Source: a virus
Length of the DNA stretch: 36,230 bases
IMG/VR virus record: IMGVR_UViG_3300044522_000924
Coordinates: 1 to 36,230 of that record
Direction: 5' to 3' (one strand)
Of the stretch, positions 21,760 through 29,170 are shown piece by piece. Numbering within the stretch: position 1 is the stretch's first letter; every line of letters starts with the position of its first letter. A program made the position numbers and the translations under genes. Under the pieces are notes generated by a model. The model was not told the DNA's origin. It saw only the letters and a list, made by a program, of their open reading frames with translations, and did no database searches.

Positions 21760-22653
21760 CTAGTAAGATCCTCCATCTATGCTGGCCTCGAGGCTGTCCA
21801 GTCGTGCGTCGAGCGCGTCGTCTGCACTGGCGCGGGCTGTTGCCTCTGCCGTGATGTTCGTCTGCAAGCTGGTGTCAGCGCTGGCTCTCGTGCTGGCTTC
21901 GCTTGTGATGTTCGACTGAAGTGTCGTGTCAGCGCTGGCTCTCGAGCTGGCCTCGGATGTGATGTTCGACTGAAGAGTCGTGTCGGCGGCTGCGCGGGCG
22001 GACTCTTCTGTGTTGATGTCTGCCTCGGCTGCGGTGACGCGGGTAGCGAGTGCTGTCGCGGCGGACTCCACGGTGTCGATGCGGCCACCGAGGGCTGTGT
22101 CGGCGCTGGTGCGGTTCGTGACTTCCGAAGCGAGAGCTGCGTTGTTGCTGGTGACGTAACCAGCGAACGCGGTGTCGTTCGTGGCATCAACCGAGTTGAT
22201 GAGGGTGACGATCTCGGCGAATGTGTCGCTGTTTGCGCCTGCTGCGCTGAGGATCGCGTCGATACGGCCTTTTTCCGTGCTGATCTTGCCGTCGAGCGTC
22301 GTGTCTGCGCTGGAACGAGCGGAGGCTTCTGAGCTGATCGCGGCGGCGCGGTCGCTGATTTCGGTTGCGAGGTTCGCGGCGATGACGCCTTCAGCACTTT
22401 GCGCCCGTGAAATTTCCGAATTCAGCGAGGAGGTGAGTGTCGAGTCGCCTGAGCTGCGAAGCGATGCTTCGGCTGCTACTGCGTCGTTGACGAAGGTCTT
22501 CTTGGAGAAGATGTGCTCGCCACCGATTGGGAGGACGCCTTCGGCTGTGCCGATGAAAAGTGACTTGTTTGTGGAGTCGAATGCGACCTCCCCGACTTGA
22601 AGCGAAACCGGACTACCGGAGCCTCTTTTTATGCGAATGATTGGATTGGGCAT
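21760..22653 (-). CDS. Tail-fibre-like protein with 18-residue tandem repeats
   Basis: The 297-residue product starts with IIRIKRGSGSPVSLQVGEVA, then FDSTNKSLFIGTAEGV, the common N-terminal attachment motif of many phage fibres. The rest is a long helical shaft. Near the C-terminus (about 215-285) an 18-residue unit (EASSRASADTTLQSNITS) repeats about four times, encoded by a 54-base tandem DNA repeat. Similar SAEG/SADT coiled repeats build trimeric shafts. The repeat number could change by recombination and alter fibre length. Confidence 0.8.
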   Translation of the reverse strand: MPNPIIRIKRGSGSPVSLQVGEVAFDSTNKSLFIGTAEGVLPIGGEHIFSKKTFVNDAVAAEASLRSSGDSTLTSSLNSEISRAQSAEGVIAANLATEISDRAAAISSEASARSSADTTLDGKISTEKGRIDAILSAAGANSDTFAEIVTLINSVDATNDTAFAGYVTSNNAALASEVTNRTSADTALGGRIDTVESAATALATRVTAAEADINTEESARAAADTTLQSNITSEASSRASADTTLQSNITSEASTRASADTSLQTNITAEATARASADDALDARLDSLEASIDGGSY

Positions 22654-22706
22654 GGCTAATTAGGGTGTTTGTTGGTTTTGGTTGGGTGTTCGTGGTGGGG
22701 AGATTG

Positions 22707-22934
22707 TCAAAAATTGCCGCAGTCGATGATCGGGATCATGAGGGCGTAGGCGGATGCGGTAGGGCTCCAGCGGTAGGGCATGCCTTCGTCCATCGCCTGA
22801 TACAAGCGGTCGGCTTTTCCGACGCTCGGGAAATTTGATCGCGACGGATATTCTACGATGATGCCTGGCAGGGTGAGGTCGAAGCTCGAGAGATCGAGTT
22901 GCTGGCTGAGGTTGCTCTCGGTGATCGTTGTCAT
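22707..22934 (-). CDS. Small tail-fibre module protein, 75 residues
   Basis: The start at ATG 22934 shares one base with the upstream stop TAA. The sequence NFPSVGKADRLYQAMDEGMP, then YRWSPTASAYALM, matches a widespread module of phage fibre and structural proteins (FP-x-xG-x-x-D-x-xY-x-x...YRW). It ends DCGNF. A separate gene for this module is unusual; normally it is part of a bigger fibre. It may bind the fibre encoded upstream. Confidence 0.75.
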   Translation of the reverse strand: MTTITESNLSQQLDLSSFDLTLPGIIVEYPSRSNFPSVGKADRLYQAMDEGMPYRWSPTASAYALMIPIIDCGNF

Positions 22935-24556
22935 TAGTAAGCGAGAGTCTCCCGGTTGAGCCACGATCCGGTGGCGGTGGCGTTTGTGAGGACGCGCCCG
23001 GCGGCGTCGGTCGTGCTGCGGCGGATGGTCCACGATGTCGCGGTCTCGGGCAGGGCTGGCAATGCGGGGCGGTCGGCATTGAGCAAGCGCCCGCTGTAGG
23101 TGGTGAGTCCGTCCGTGCTGGTGGCGAAGGCGAAAAGGTAGAGGGTCGGGTCGATGGGCGGCTGGACGCTGCGGAGGCCGAGGGCGGTGGCGGCGATCTG
23201 TGTTCCGGCGGCGGGGGCGGCGTCGAATGTGATCGTGCCGCTGGCTTCGCTGACCACGTAGTCGGTGACGGGGGTCTGGGTGACGCCGTTCAACGCTACG
23301 AGGACATGCTCGGGGTCGTTGCCTGCGAGGCCATCAATCGGGAATGTGAGCGCGGTGCCGTCGCCGTAGCGGACGGTGGTATTTATTGAAAGGCCGGGGG
23401 CGCTGGCGATGATGAACGAGGAAAGGCCGGTGATGGAGGTTGCCGGGTGGGTGTGGACGGCATCGGCTTTTGAAAGCTCGACCCAGAGCTTGAATGCGGG
23501 CGAGGCGGATGGATTGAATGGTGCCCAATAGCTAGTGCCAGGGGGATAGCCGGGGTTTGGCTCGCCAATGCGGACGTAGAGAGCGCCGCCGTAGCTGACG
23601 ACTTGGCCGGGGTAGTAGTCTCCGCCGTTGTCGTAGGCTCCACGGTAGTCTGCGGGCTCGGGTTGGAGGGCGGTGTCGGCTTTGGCTCCCTGCGCTGCGG
23701 TGGCTTTGCCGTCTATCTGCGTTTGAAGCGAGCCAATGCTGGCGGCGGCTTCGGCGATGGAGTCCAGTGCGCCGGGGTCGAGATTTGCGGCGAGGTAGTC
23801 GATCCGCTGGCCGAGCGCGGTATCGGAGGCAGTGAGGGCGGCGAGGTCGGCATTAAGGCCGGTGATCTCGCCTTTGAGGTGCGTGTGCGCGGACGGCGCA
23901 AAGGTGGATGGCTTACCGGTAAGGGATAACCAATCGACGGGCGGGGAGACAGCGACGACGGCGCTGGCGAAGTCGGTGATGTCGGCAGAGGTGTGCGTGT
24001 GGGCGGACGGGGCGAAGGTGGAGGGCTTGCCGGTGACGCTGGCCCACGTGGGAGGCGGCGCGAGTGTCGCAATGGCCTGCGCGGTCCGCAGCGGGGTCAT
24101 CCATGAGGCGTTGTCGGTGCCTGCTTCGGCTTGGGCTTGGGTGGCTTTGCCGTCTGGCATGGCCAGCGGCGTGGCTTCCGTGCCGAGGATCACGGAGTTT
24201 TGGATCTCAACCGGGAGCGTGGCGGTGCGGGTGGCTTCGCCGGTGGAGGTCCACTTGACCTCGAGTAGGGCGCTGACTACGGCGGGGGAGGATGCGAAGG
24301 CGGCCTCGAGGGGGATGGTGTTGAGATCGAGCACGCCGGAGGCGGCGAGGGCGAGAAAGTTGGCGTCTGCGTATGTGGCTTTGAGGGCGGTGACGAAGGT
24401 CGTGCCGACGGGCGTGGCGATAGCGGCCCCGCGTTGGACGAAGACGATCTCGAGGGCGAGGGAGTCGCGGCGCTTGAGCGTAAGCGCGGGGAGAGCGGCG
24501 GAGCTTGCCGCGCTCTTAACGAACCGCCGAGATGTGATATCGATGAATAACTTCAT
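22934..24556 (-). CDS. Tail-fibre / upper-baseplate-like protein
   Basis: The 540-residue product begins with a beta domain (MKLFIDITSRRFVKSAASSA, then LKRRDSLALEIVFVQRG). It then has two copies of W-x-SLTGKPSTFAPSAHTH (about 178 and 208), a module common in tail fibres. A collagen-free coiled region (LAALTASDTALGQRID) follows, then a DYRGAYDNGGDYYPGQVVSY carbohydrate-binding-like stretch (about 303-322). The final part has a beta sandwich and the TTDAAGRVLTNATATGSWL end shared with the 121-residue protein. It probably takes part in receptor binding. Confidence 0.8.
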   Translation of the reverse strand: MKLFIDITSRRFVKSAASSAALPALTLKRRDSLALEIVFVQRGAAIATPVGTTFVTALKATYADANFLALAASGVLDLNTIPLEAAFASSPAVVSALLEVKWTSTGEATRTATLPVEIQNSVILGTEATPLAMPDGKATQAQAEAGTDNASWMTPLRTAQAIATLAPPPTWASVTGKPSTFAPSAHTHTSADITDFASAVVAVSPPVDWLSLTGKPSTFAPSAHTHLKGEITGLNADLAALTASDTALGQRIDYLAANLDPGALDSIAEAAASIGSLQTQIDGKATAAQGAKADTALQPEPADYRGAYDNGGDYYPGQVVSYGGALYVRIGEPNPGYPPGTSYWAPFNPSASPAFKLWVELSKADAVHTHPATSITGLSSFIIASAPGLSINTTVRYGDGTALTFPIDGLAGNDPEHVLVALNGVTQTPVTDYVVSEASGTITFDAAPAAGTQIAATALGLRSVQPPIDPTLYLFAFATSTDGLTTYSGRLLNADRPALPALPETATSWTIRRSTTDAAGRVLTNATATGSWLNRETLAY

Positions 24557-24574
24557 GCCGCTTCGAGGAGCGGC
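24557..24574. repeat. Hairpin directly before the 540-residue fibre start
   Basis: GCCGCT (24557-24562) and AGCGGC (24569-24574) form a perfect 6-base stem with a 6-base loop. It is adjacent to the ATG at 24556, where a ribosome-binding site would be; no clear Shine-Dalgarno sequence is exposed. It may control translation of the fibre, but the role is not shown. Confidence 0.45.
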
Positions 24575-24603
24575 GAGATGTCAAATGCGCGGAAGGCGCG
24601 GAA

Positions 24604-25539
24604 CTAGGTCAGGAGCGGAGCGGAGGACTCACGCGGAGGCGCGGGGGTCGCGGAGGGGGAGATTTCAGGTCTCAGGTTTCCAGTTTCAGGTTTCTCTTCA
24701 GCTTCCCATTTGCCTATCGGGCAACGCTCGGTTGCCATTCTTAGTTTTGCCCATGTGCTGCACCCGCATTTGCGGCAGCGGCCCGTTTTGTTCAGCGCGG
24801 CGGCGTCCCATTCGGGACAGGCGCGGCAGGTCTCTTGTCGGGCGGCGAGGGCTTCGGGTGGGGTTGTCGCGAAGCCTGCGCGAGCGAAGCGGTGCGCGGC
24901 TTGCCCAGCTCTAGCAAGCATTTTGCTATCAAATGTTGCTCTCATTTGGAGCGAGTCACTACAAAAATGATGCAAATCCTTCTCTAATTCGTTGGAAGCA
25001 ACAATAAGTTTTTTAGGAGATGTAATTTGTTCCCAAAGATGAAAATCCTGTTGATAGATTTCACGGAGTTCTGATTCTTTAACTAGCGATTCTTGCCGAT
25101 CATAAATAACAGGAGGCTCTCCAAGATTCATTTCCTTCCAAAAATCCTCAACATGATCTGGCGCACGCCACCCATAAACTGGTTCCTTGTGATTAAGAAG
25201 ATAGCGGGATTGCGGGAAAAAGTGGAAAGAAGGAAACGAATGGAAAGGAGAAAGTTTATTGCCAGATTTTATAATTTCTAATGCCGCATCTGGATCAATT
25301 TTATCTTCACGGCAAGCGGCATAGAATTTAGTTATGGGATTGGCAACTAATAAGGCAATTTTTGTGTTTGGCTTTATTTGATTGGGCAATGCAAATTGCT
25401 GGCGAGTCGTGACGTTTTTCCCAGAAATTTGTTGAGCGATAATTGATGAAAAAACTTTGAAATTTTGGGCAATGTTCCATTCTCCTCTTTCTAAGAAAAT
25501 CATGAAACTCTGCGGTGGTTTATTGGACAAGTTTTCCAC
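24604..25539 (-). CDS. Sulfotransferase-like domain fused to a phage zinc ribbon (chimera)
   Basis: The 311-residue product has two unlike halves. Residues ~1-195 are AT-rich in DNA and resemble the C-terminal part of carbohydrate sulfotransferases: KIALLVANPITKFYAACRED (about 58-77), FHFFPQSRYL, WRAPDHVEDFWKEMNLG and ELREIYQQDFHLWE. A PAPS-binding loop of the usual form is not seen. Residues ~230-285 are GC-rich with CRACPEWD and CRKCGCSTWAKLRMATERCP, a zinc ribbon found as a small stand-alone phage protein. The last ~35 residues are encoded by a GC-rich dispersed-repeat-like sequence. Placed among fibre genes, it might modify a surface sugar or fibre, but activity is uncertain. Confidence 0.6.
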   Translation of the reverse strand: MENLSNKPPQSFMIFLERGEWNIAQNFKVFSSIIAQQISGKNVTTRQQFALPNQIKPNTKIALLVANPITKFYAACREDKIDPDAALEIIKSGNKLSPFHSFPSFHFFPQSRYLLNHKEPVYGWRAPDHVEDFWKEMNLGEPPVIYDRQESLVKESELREIYQQDFHLWEQITSPKKLIVASNELEKDLHHFCSDSLQMRATFDSKMLARAGQAAHRFARAGFATTPPEALAARQETCRACPEWDAAALNKTGRCRKCGCSTWAKLRMATERCPIGKWEAEEKPETGNLRPEISPSATPAPPRESSAPLLT

Positions 25540-25544
25540 AATAT

Positions 25545-26225
25545 TTAGGCAAAGCTAATGTTCCACGAATTAGAGGTATACGCACTATCATCATCGTAAT
25601 AAATATCTGCACCAAGGAATGAAAAAGAATTAGTTGTTCCATTGCTGTACACCTTTCCAACATATCTGTATTGCGAAAAGCACCATGATGTTCCATTCCC
25701 TACCGGACATTGTATATATCCAGAGATATGCGTATAATACTTGACTTCCCCTGCATCTTCTTGCTGAAAGAACAAAATATAAAATTCCATTGAACTATAC
25801 CTTACCTGCGATGGAAGTGGCGGTGGGCCATAATAAAGCGGATCGTTTATGCAAGTGGGCGATGTTGAAACATCCCAGCCGCTAAAAATAGTTGTCCAGC
25901 CGAGGCTGGAGCAAGCAGCATTAGGTGCAGCAATTATAGGATCTGAGTTTGCGGAGAATGAACAATTTAGTTTTGAGCTGAAATTAATAGATATGGATGC
26001 TGACCCGTTAAATGTTCCTCCCGCTTGCACAAGATTATATTTCGACTTACTAATTTCATAGGAATTTTCTTTGTCAAAATATCTGTATGCCCCGAACATA
26101 TCGTAGTAATACCCTGGCCCGCAAATTACAGGAGGCACACAACATACGCATTTCACAGCGCGAAGGCCGAGTGCGCCGTCGGTTTTGATCTTGATAGCGT
26201 TGGAAGCGGTTCGGCCTAGTGTCAT
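25545..26225 (-). CDS. Cysteine-rich, AT-rich tail-region protein
   Basis: The 226-residue product starts at ATG 26225, chosen over an ATG at 26261 because that would overlap the upstream gene. The N-terminus MTLGRTASNAIKIKTDGALG, then LRAVKCVCC, is a phage-like lead-in. The body contains about ten Cys (CVCC, ICGPG, NCSF, AACSS, TCIND, QCPVG, WCFS), many aromatic residues and Ser/Asn, suggestive of a disulfide-held or metal-binding extracellular beta domain. It has no signal peptide, so it would be virion-borne. The family was not recognised. AT-richness contrasts with the genome and suggests recent exchange. Confidence 0.65.
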   Translation of the reverse strand: MTLGRTASNAIKIKTDGALGLRAVKCVCCVPPVICGPGYYYDMFGAYRYFDKENSYEISKSKYNLVQAGGTFNGSASISINFSSKLNCSFSANSDPIIAAPNAACSSLGWTTIFSGWDVSTSPTCINDPLYYGPPPLPSQVRYSSMEFYILFFQQEDAGEVKYYTHISGYIQCPVGNGTSWCFSQYRYVGKVYSNGTTNSFSFLGADIYYDDDSAYTSNSWNISFA

Positions 26226-26226
26226 T

Positions 26227-26484
26227 TTAGCATTCTTCGGTTGCGATCCAAGTGAGCGCACCCTCCACCGCGCCGAGGACGTGGGTGCCGGAGGCTGGCG
26301 GCTTGGGGAATTTAAATCTCCGAGCGGAGTAGTTATTTACGAATGCCGGTTCCGTGAATGCGGCATCCACAATCAATTTTGCATCCGCAAAGTTCTGCAT
26401 CAGGTCGCTGGCGGAAATAGAATAGACAGGCTTGCCTACAATTTTCGCCTCAAAATCGACGGGCAGATTGTTTTGGTTGTTCAT
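26227..26484 (-). CDS. Hypothetical tail-region protein, 85 residues
   Basis: It starts at ATG 26484, 5 bases after the large tail protein, and ends 1 base before the next start. The sequence has VYSISASDLMQNFADAKLIV and TWIATEEC at the end. A small baseplate or fibre-linking protein is likely from position, but no family was recognised. Confidence 0.68.
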   Translation of the reverse strand: MNNQNNLPVDFEAKIVGKPVYSISASDLMQNFADAKLIVDAAFTEPAFVNNYSARRFKFPKPPASGTHVLGAVEGALTWIATEEC

Positions 26485-26488
26485 TTTT

Positions 26489-29170
26489 TTAGAACGGGAT
26501 GAACTCGGTTCTGCGAATTGCCTTTATCTCGAAAGCGGAAAACGCCAACCCCCATGTTGCCGTCACCTCGTCTATCTCGCCGTAGTTTGCGCGAGACAAC
26601 GAGACGAGTTGAGCTAGTGAGGCCAGAGCTGTTTCTGGGTCGGGGGTGATGGTCGTGTAGCTGCGATTTGTGCCGCCGACGCCTTGCTCAAATGTGGGCG
26701 CGAATATTTGCAGAAATTCCGAAAATGAGGAGTAGCTAACCGATGTCGTGTTGTTCGTTATTTCGTATACATCAAACTTGATTGCCTCAGATGGTAGGCC
26801 GATTTCCGTCATTGACGTAGTTTCTCCGATTGTGAATTTCTTCGTGATTGTGTCCGACAAAATTCTCAGGGTATAACCGACCGGCGCGGCATTGGGGCCG
26901 CGATTTAACGTCATCGTAACAGACGATAGCTGAGTGCCAAAAACGGTCGGCACATCGACGGGCACGCTGATATTTTTTCGACCAGAAAAGCCGGTGATGG
27001 AGAATTTTGCAAAGCCTGCGCTGTCGATGTTTTGGGAGGCGGAATCTTTGCTTATGTGGTCGGGGAAATTTGGCAATGGAAGGCGCGCTTGCAATAGGCG
27101 GGCGGCACTCTGTGCATTTGGCGTGGGGCAGATGTACTCGGCGGAGACGACAGATAGACCAGAGTCGCTGGCTTGACGCTGGTGGCTAACCATCTGGAGA
27201 TTTTTGTTCCCGCGATAAATGTAGGCGGATTTTAAAACTCGAAGCTGGAGCGTGGTCGTCGTCGAGCTGCCACCGGCGGATACTGTGATAGCTACCGAGA
27301 CCGGCGCAGTAACTGAGGTGGGTCGCCATGTTATTTCGCCGGTGGTCGCGGAGATCGCCGCGCCAGAGGGTAATCCTGTGGCTGACCACGATGTGGATGG
27401 GCTATTTTGAGGGTCCTTTAAACGAGGATAATAGCTCAAATCAAAATCCAACCAGGCGTCGATCTTTTGCGCGGGATCGACCTCAGGGATACCTGCCTGA
27501 ATATCGAAATTGACCGTCTCGGTGGATGATCCGAAAACGCTGAAAACCGATATTTCAAGTGCAAACGACTCCAGTTTATTTGGGGTGCCGGTAAGAGTCC
27601 CATCGTCTTCAATGGTCAACCAGAACGGTTTGCCAATAGCTTTGAAATAAAGCGGTGGCGCGCTTATTGAATCAAGCGCCAGCGACGTGGCGAGGGCTAC
27701 ACCGACGCGCCCGGCGATGGTTTGGTTCGGCGGAATTACGGCAAGACCGCCGACAATGCGGAATGTGAAAACAACGGAGGCACTCGATCCATCCCCGCCC
27801 AGCGCGCTGATGGTGGGGTTAAATGTTCCGACGGCGGTAGGAGTCCCAGAAATGAGTCCCTCCGGGCTTATCGTGAGCCCATCGGGCAGGCCGGTCGCAT
27901 TCCAGTTTGAGGCTGGCGTGGCGCGTTGGTCATCGACCGAGCACTGGAATTCGAACTCTTGTCGCGCAGGAATAACAACATTGCCGACATTAATATTTGG
28001 CGCGCCGCCTACTCCGCCAAACGAGATGCTGGCATAGGGGCGAGGAAAAAATAGGCTGCGATCTTCATTTAAAAAATTACCTCCATACCATTGCGCTTGA
28101 CCGGTGGTTTTAATGGAAAATGTAGTATGAGGGGATGTGCGGGCTTTTGCTATTCCGCTACCCTGCTTCTGTTGCCTATCCCACCCGGAGTAAAGGCCTG
28201 TGCCGAGGTTGTCCCAAACAAGCATCTTCCCGTCAGAAAAAACAGCAGAGCTCCTAGACCCATTCGAGGCCACCGATACAATCGTGAATCCTAATCCAGC
28301 GGAGGGAAAGCCTCCCAATCCGGGGTTCAGAACAAAGGCGGTGCCGTCTGTTTTTCTGATAAGCAACTGCGCAGAGCCTACCGCCAACTCAGCCACAGTC
28401 CCGCCAATTCCCGTTATGAGAGCAGGCGTCCCAGATATGTTTGAAAAAACAGAGCCGTCTGTTTTTTCCACCACCCATTGGCCGCCATCGCCATAATTCG
28501 TTGCAATTTTGCGGACGTTGCTATTGACGGTGACTCCACCAACAACACCAAAATCCGCATTGCCAGATATTGTCCTGTTCCATTCATACACCGTTCCGTC
28601 TGGTTTCAATGCCCAAAAAACTTGGTTGTAATGATCGCCACGAACGCCGATCTTTGTGACCGTACCGCTTGGCAGGTTTGGAAACGGCTCGCTATTATAG
28701 CCGGGCAGCGTTTCAACCGTGCCATTGCTTTTTAAAGCGATGGAATTGCTTCTGCTTTGTGGGTAGTCCGGCACCGTGAGTTGGCACACCTGCACAAAGT
28801 CGCCATAGGCGACCATTGATTGAGCGATGCGTGGATCGGTATAAGAGTAGGCCCCTGCGGCATAAACACTGCAGGATAGAACCACGCCATCGGTGGTTAC
28901 GCCGAGCACCCTATAACAATATTCGTAGCCGGGGGTATTGCAGTGTGGCGGAATTACGATAAAAAGGTCAGCCCACTCTGATTGGTAGGAGACTTTTGCA
29001 TATCCGCTGTAAATTTTACTTAACGTCCCAGAGAGAACGCCTGTAGTCGCGTCGATGCCGATCCACTCCGGCGTCTCTGCCAAAAATCCGGTGTGAGGTA
29101 TCGATGTTAATACGGGCGCGGTAAATGGCACGCCTACGACGGGGTTAAAAACTTGTCCGGGTGTAATCAT
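26489..29170 (-). CDS. Large tail-tip / adhesin-like protein with Ig-like and RCC1-like repeats
   Basis: The 893-residue product follows the tape measure (ATGA overlap). It opens with a putative Ig domain (PGQVFNPVVGVPFTAPVLTS, then TGVLSGTLSKI). Residues ~125-370 hold repeats of VALKSNGTV / VEKTDGSVFSNISG / IRKTDGTAFVLN type, like RCC1-type beta-propeller repeats. Two or three more putative Ig domains (WNATGLPDGLTISPEGLISG near 440; WSATGLPSGAAISATTGEIT near 605) follow. The last ~200 residues (NLQMVSHQRQASDSGLSVVS onward) look like a virion anchor. Its position and length suit a tail-tip or central-fibre protein contacting the cell. Confidence 0.82.
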   Translation of the reverse strand: MITPGQVFNPVVGVPFTAPVLTSIPHTGFLAETPEWIGIDATTGVLSGTLSKIYSGYAKVSYQSEWADLFIVIPPHCNTPGYEYCYRVLGVTTDGVVLSCSVYAAGAYSYTDPRIAQSMVAYGDFVQVCQLTVPDYPQSRSNSIALKSNGTVETLPGYNSEPFPNLPSGTVTKIGVRGDHYNQVFWALKPDGTVYEWNRTISGNADFGVVGGVTVNSNVRKIATNYGDGGQWVVEKTDGSVFSNISGTPALITGIGGTVAELAVGSAQLLIRKTDGTAFVLNPGLGGFPSAGLGFTIVSVASNGSRSSAVFSDGKMLVWDNLGTGLYSGWDRQQKQGSGIAKARTSPHTTFSIKTTGQAQWYGGNFLNEDRSLFFPRPYASISFGGVGGAPNINVGNVVIPARQEFEFQCSVDDQRATPASNWNATGLPDGLTISPEGLISGTPTAVGTFNPTISALGGDGSSASVVFTFRIVGGLAVIPPNQTIAGRVGVALATSLALDSISAPPLYFKAIGKPFWLTIEDDGTLTGTPNKLESFALEISVFSVFGSSTETVNFDIQAGIPEVDPAQKIDAWLDFDLSYYPRLKDPQNSPSTSWSATGLPSGAAISATTGEITWRPTSVTAPVSVAITVSAGGSSTTTTLQLRVLKSAYIYRGNKNLQMVSHQRQASDSGLSVVSAEYICPTPNAQSAARLLQARLPLPNFPDHISKDSASQNIDSAGFAKFSITGFSGRKNISVPVDVPTVFGTQLSSVTMTLNRGPNAAPVGYTLRILSDTITKKFTIGETTSMTEIGLPSEAIKFDVYEITNNTTSVSYSSFSEFLQIFAPTFEQGVGGTNRSYTTITPDPETALASLAQLVSLSRANYGEIDEVTATWGLAFSAFEIKAIRRTEFIPF

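Noticed and set aside
19000-22600. CRISPR-like regularity in fibre genes
   Set aside because: The repetition is in coding units of tail-fibre shafts, without spacers or short palindromic repeats.
23832-24914. 360-residue open frame on the plus strand
   Set aside because: It is the antisense shadow of the fibre and chimera genes in GC-rich DNA; low-complexity Arg/Ser/Ala content and no domain.
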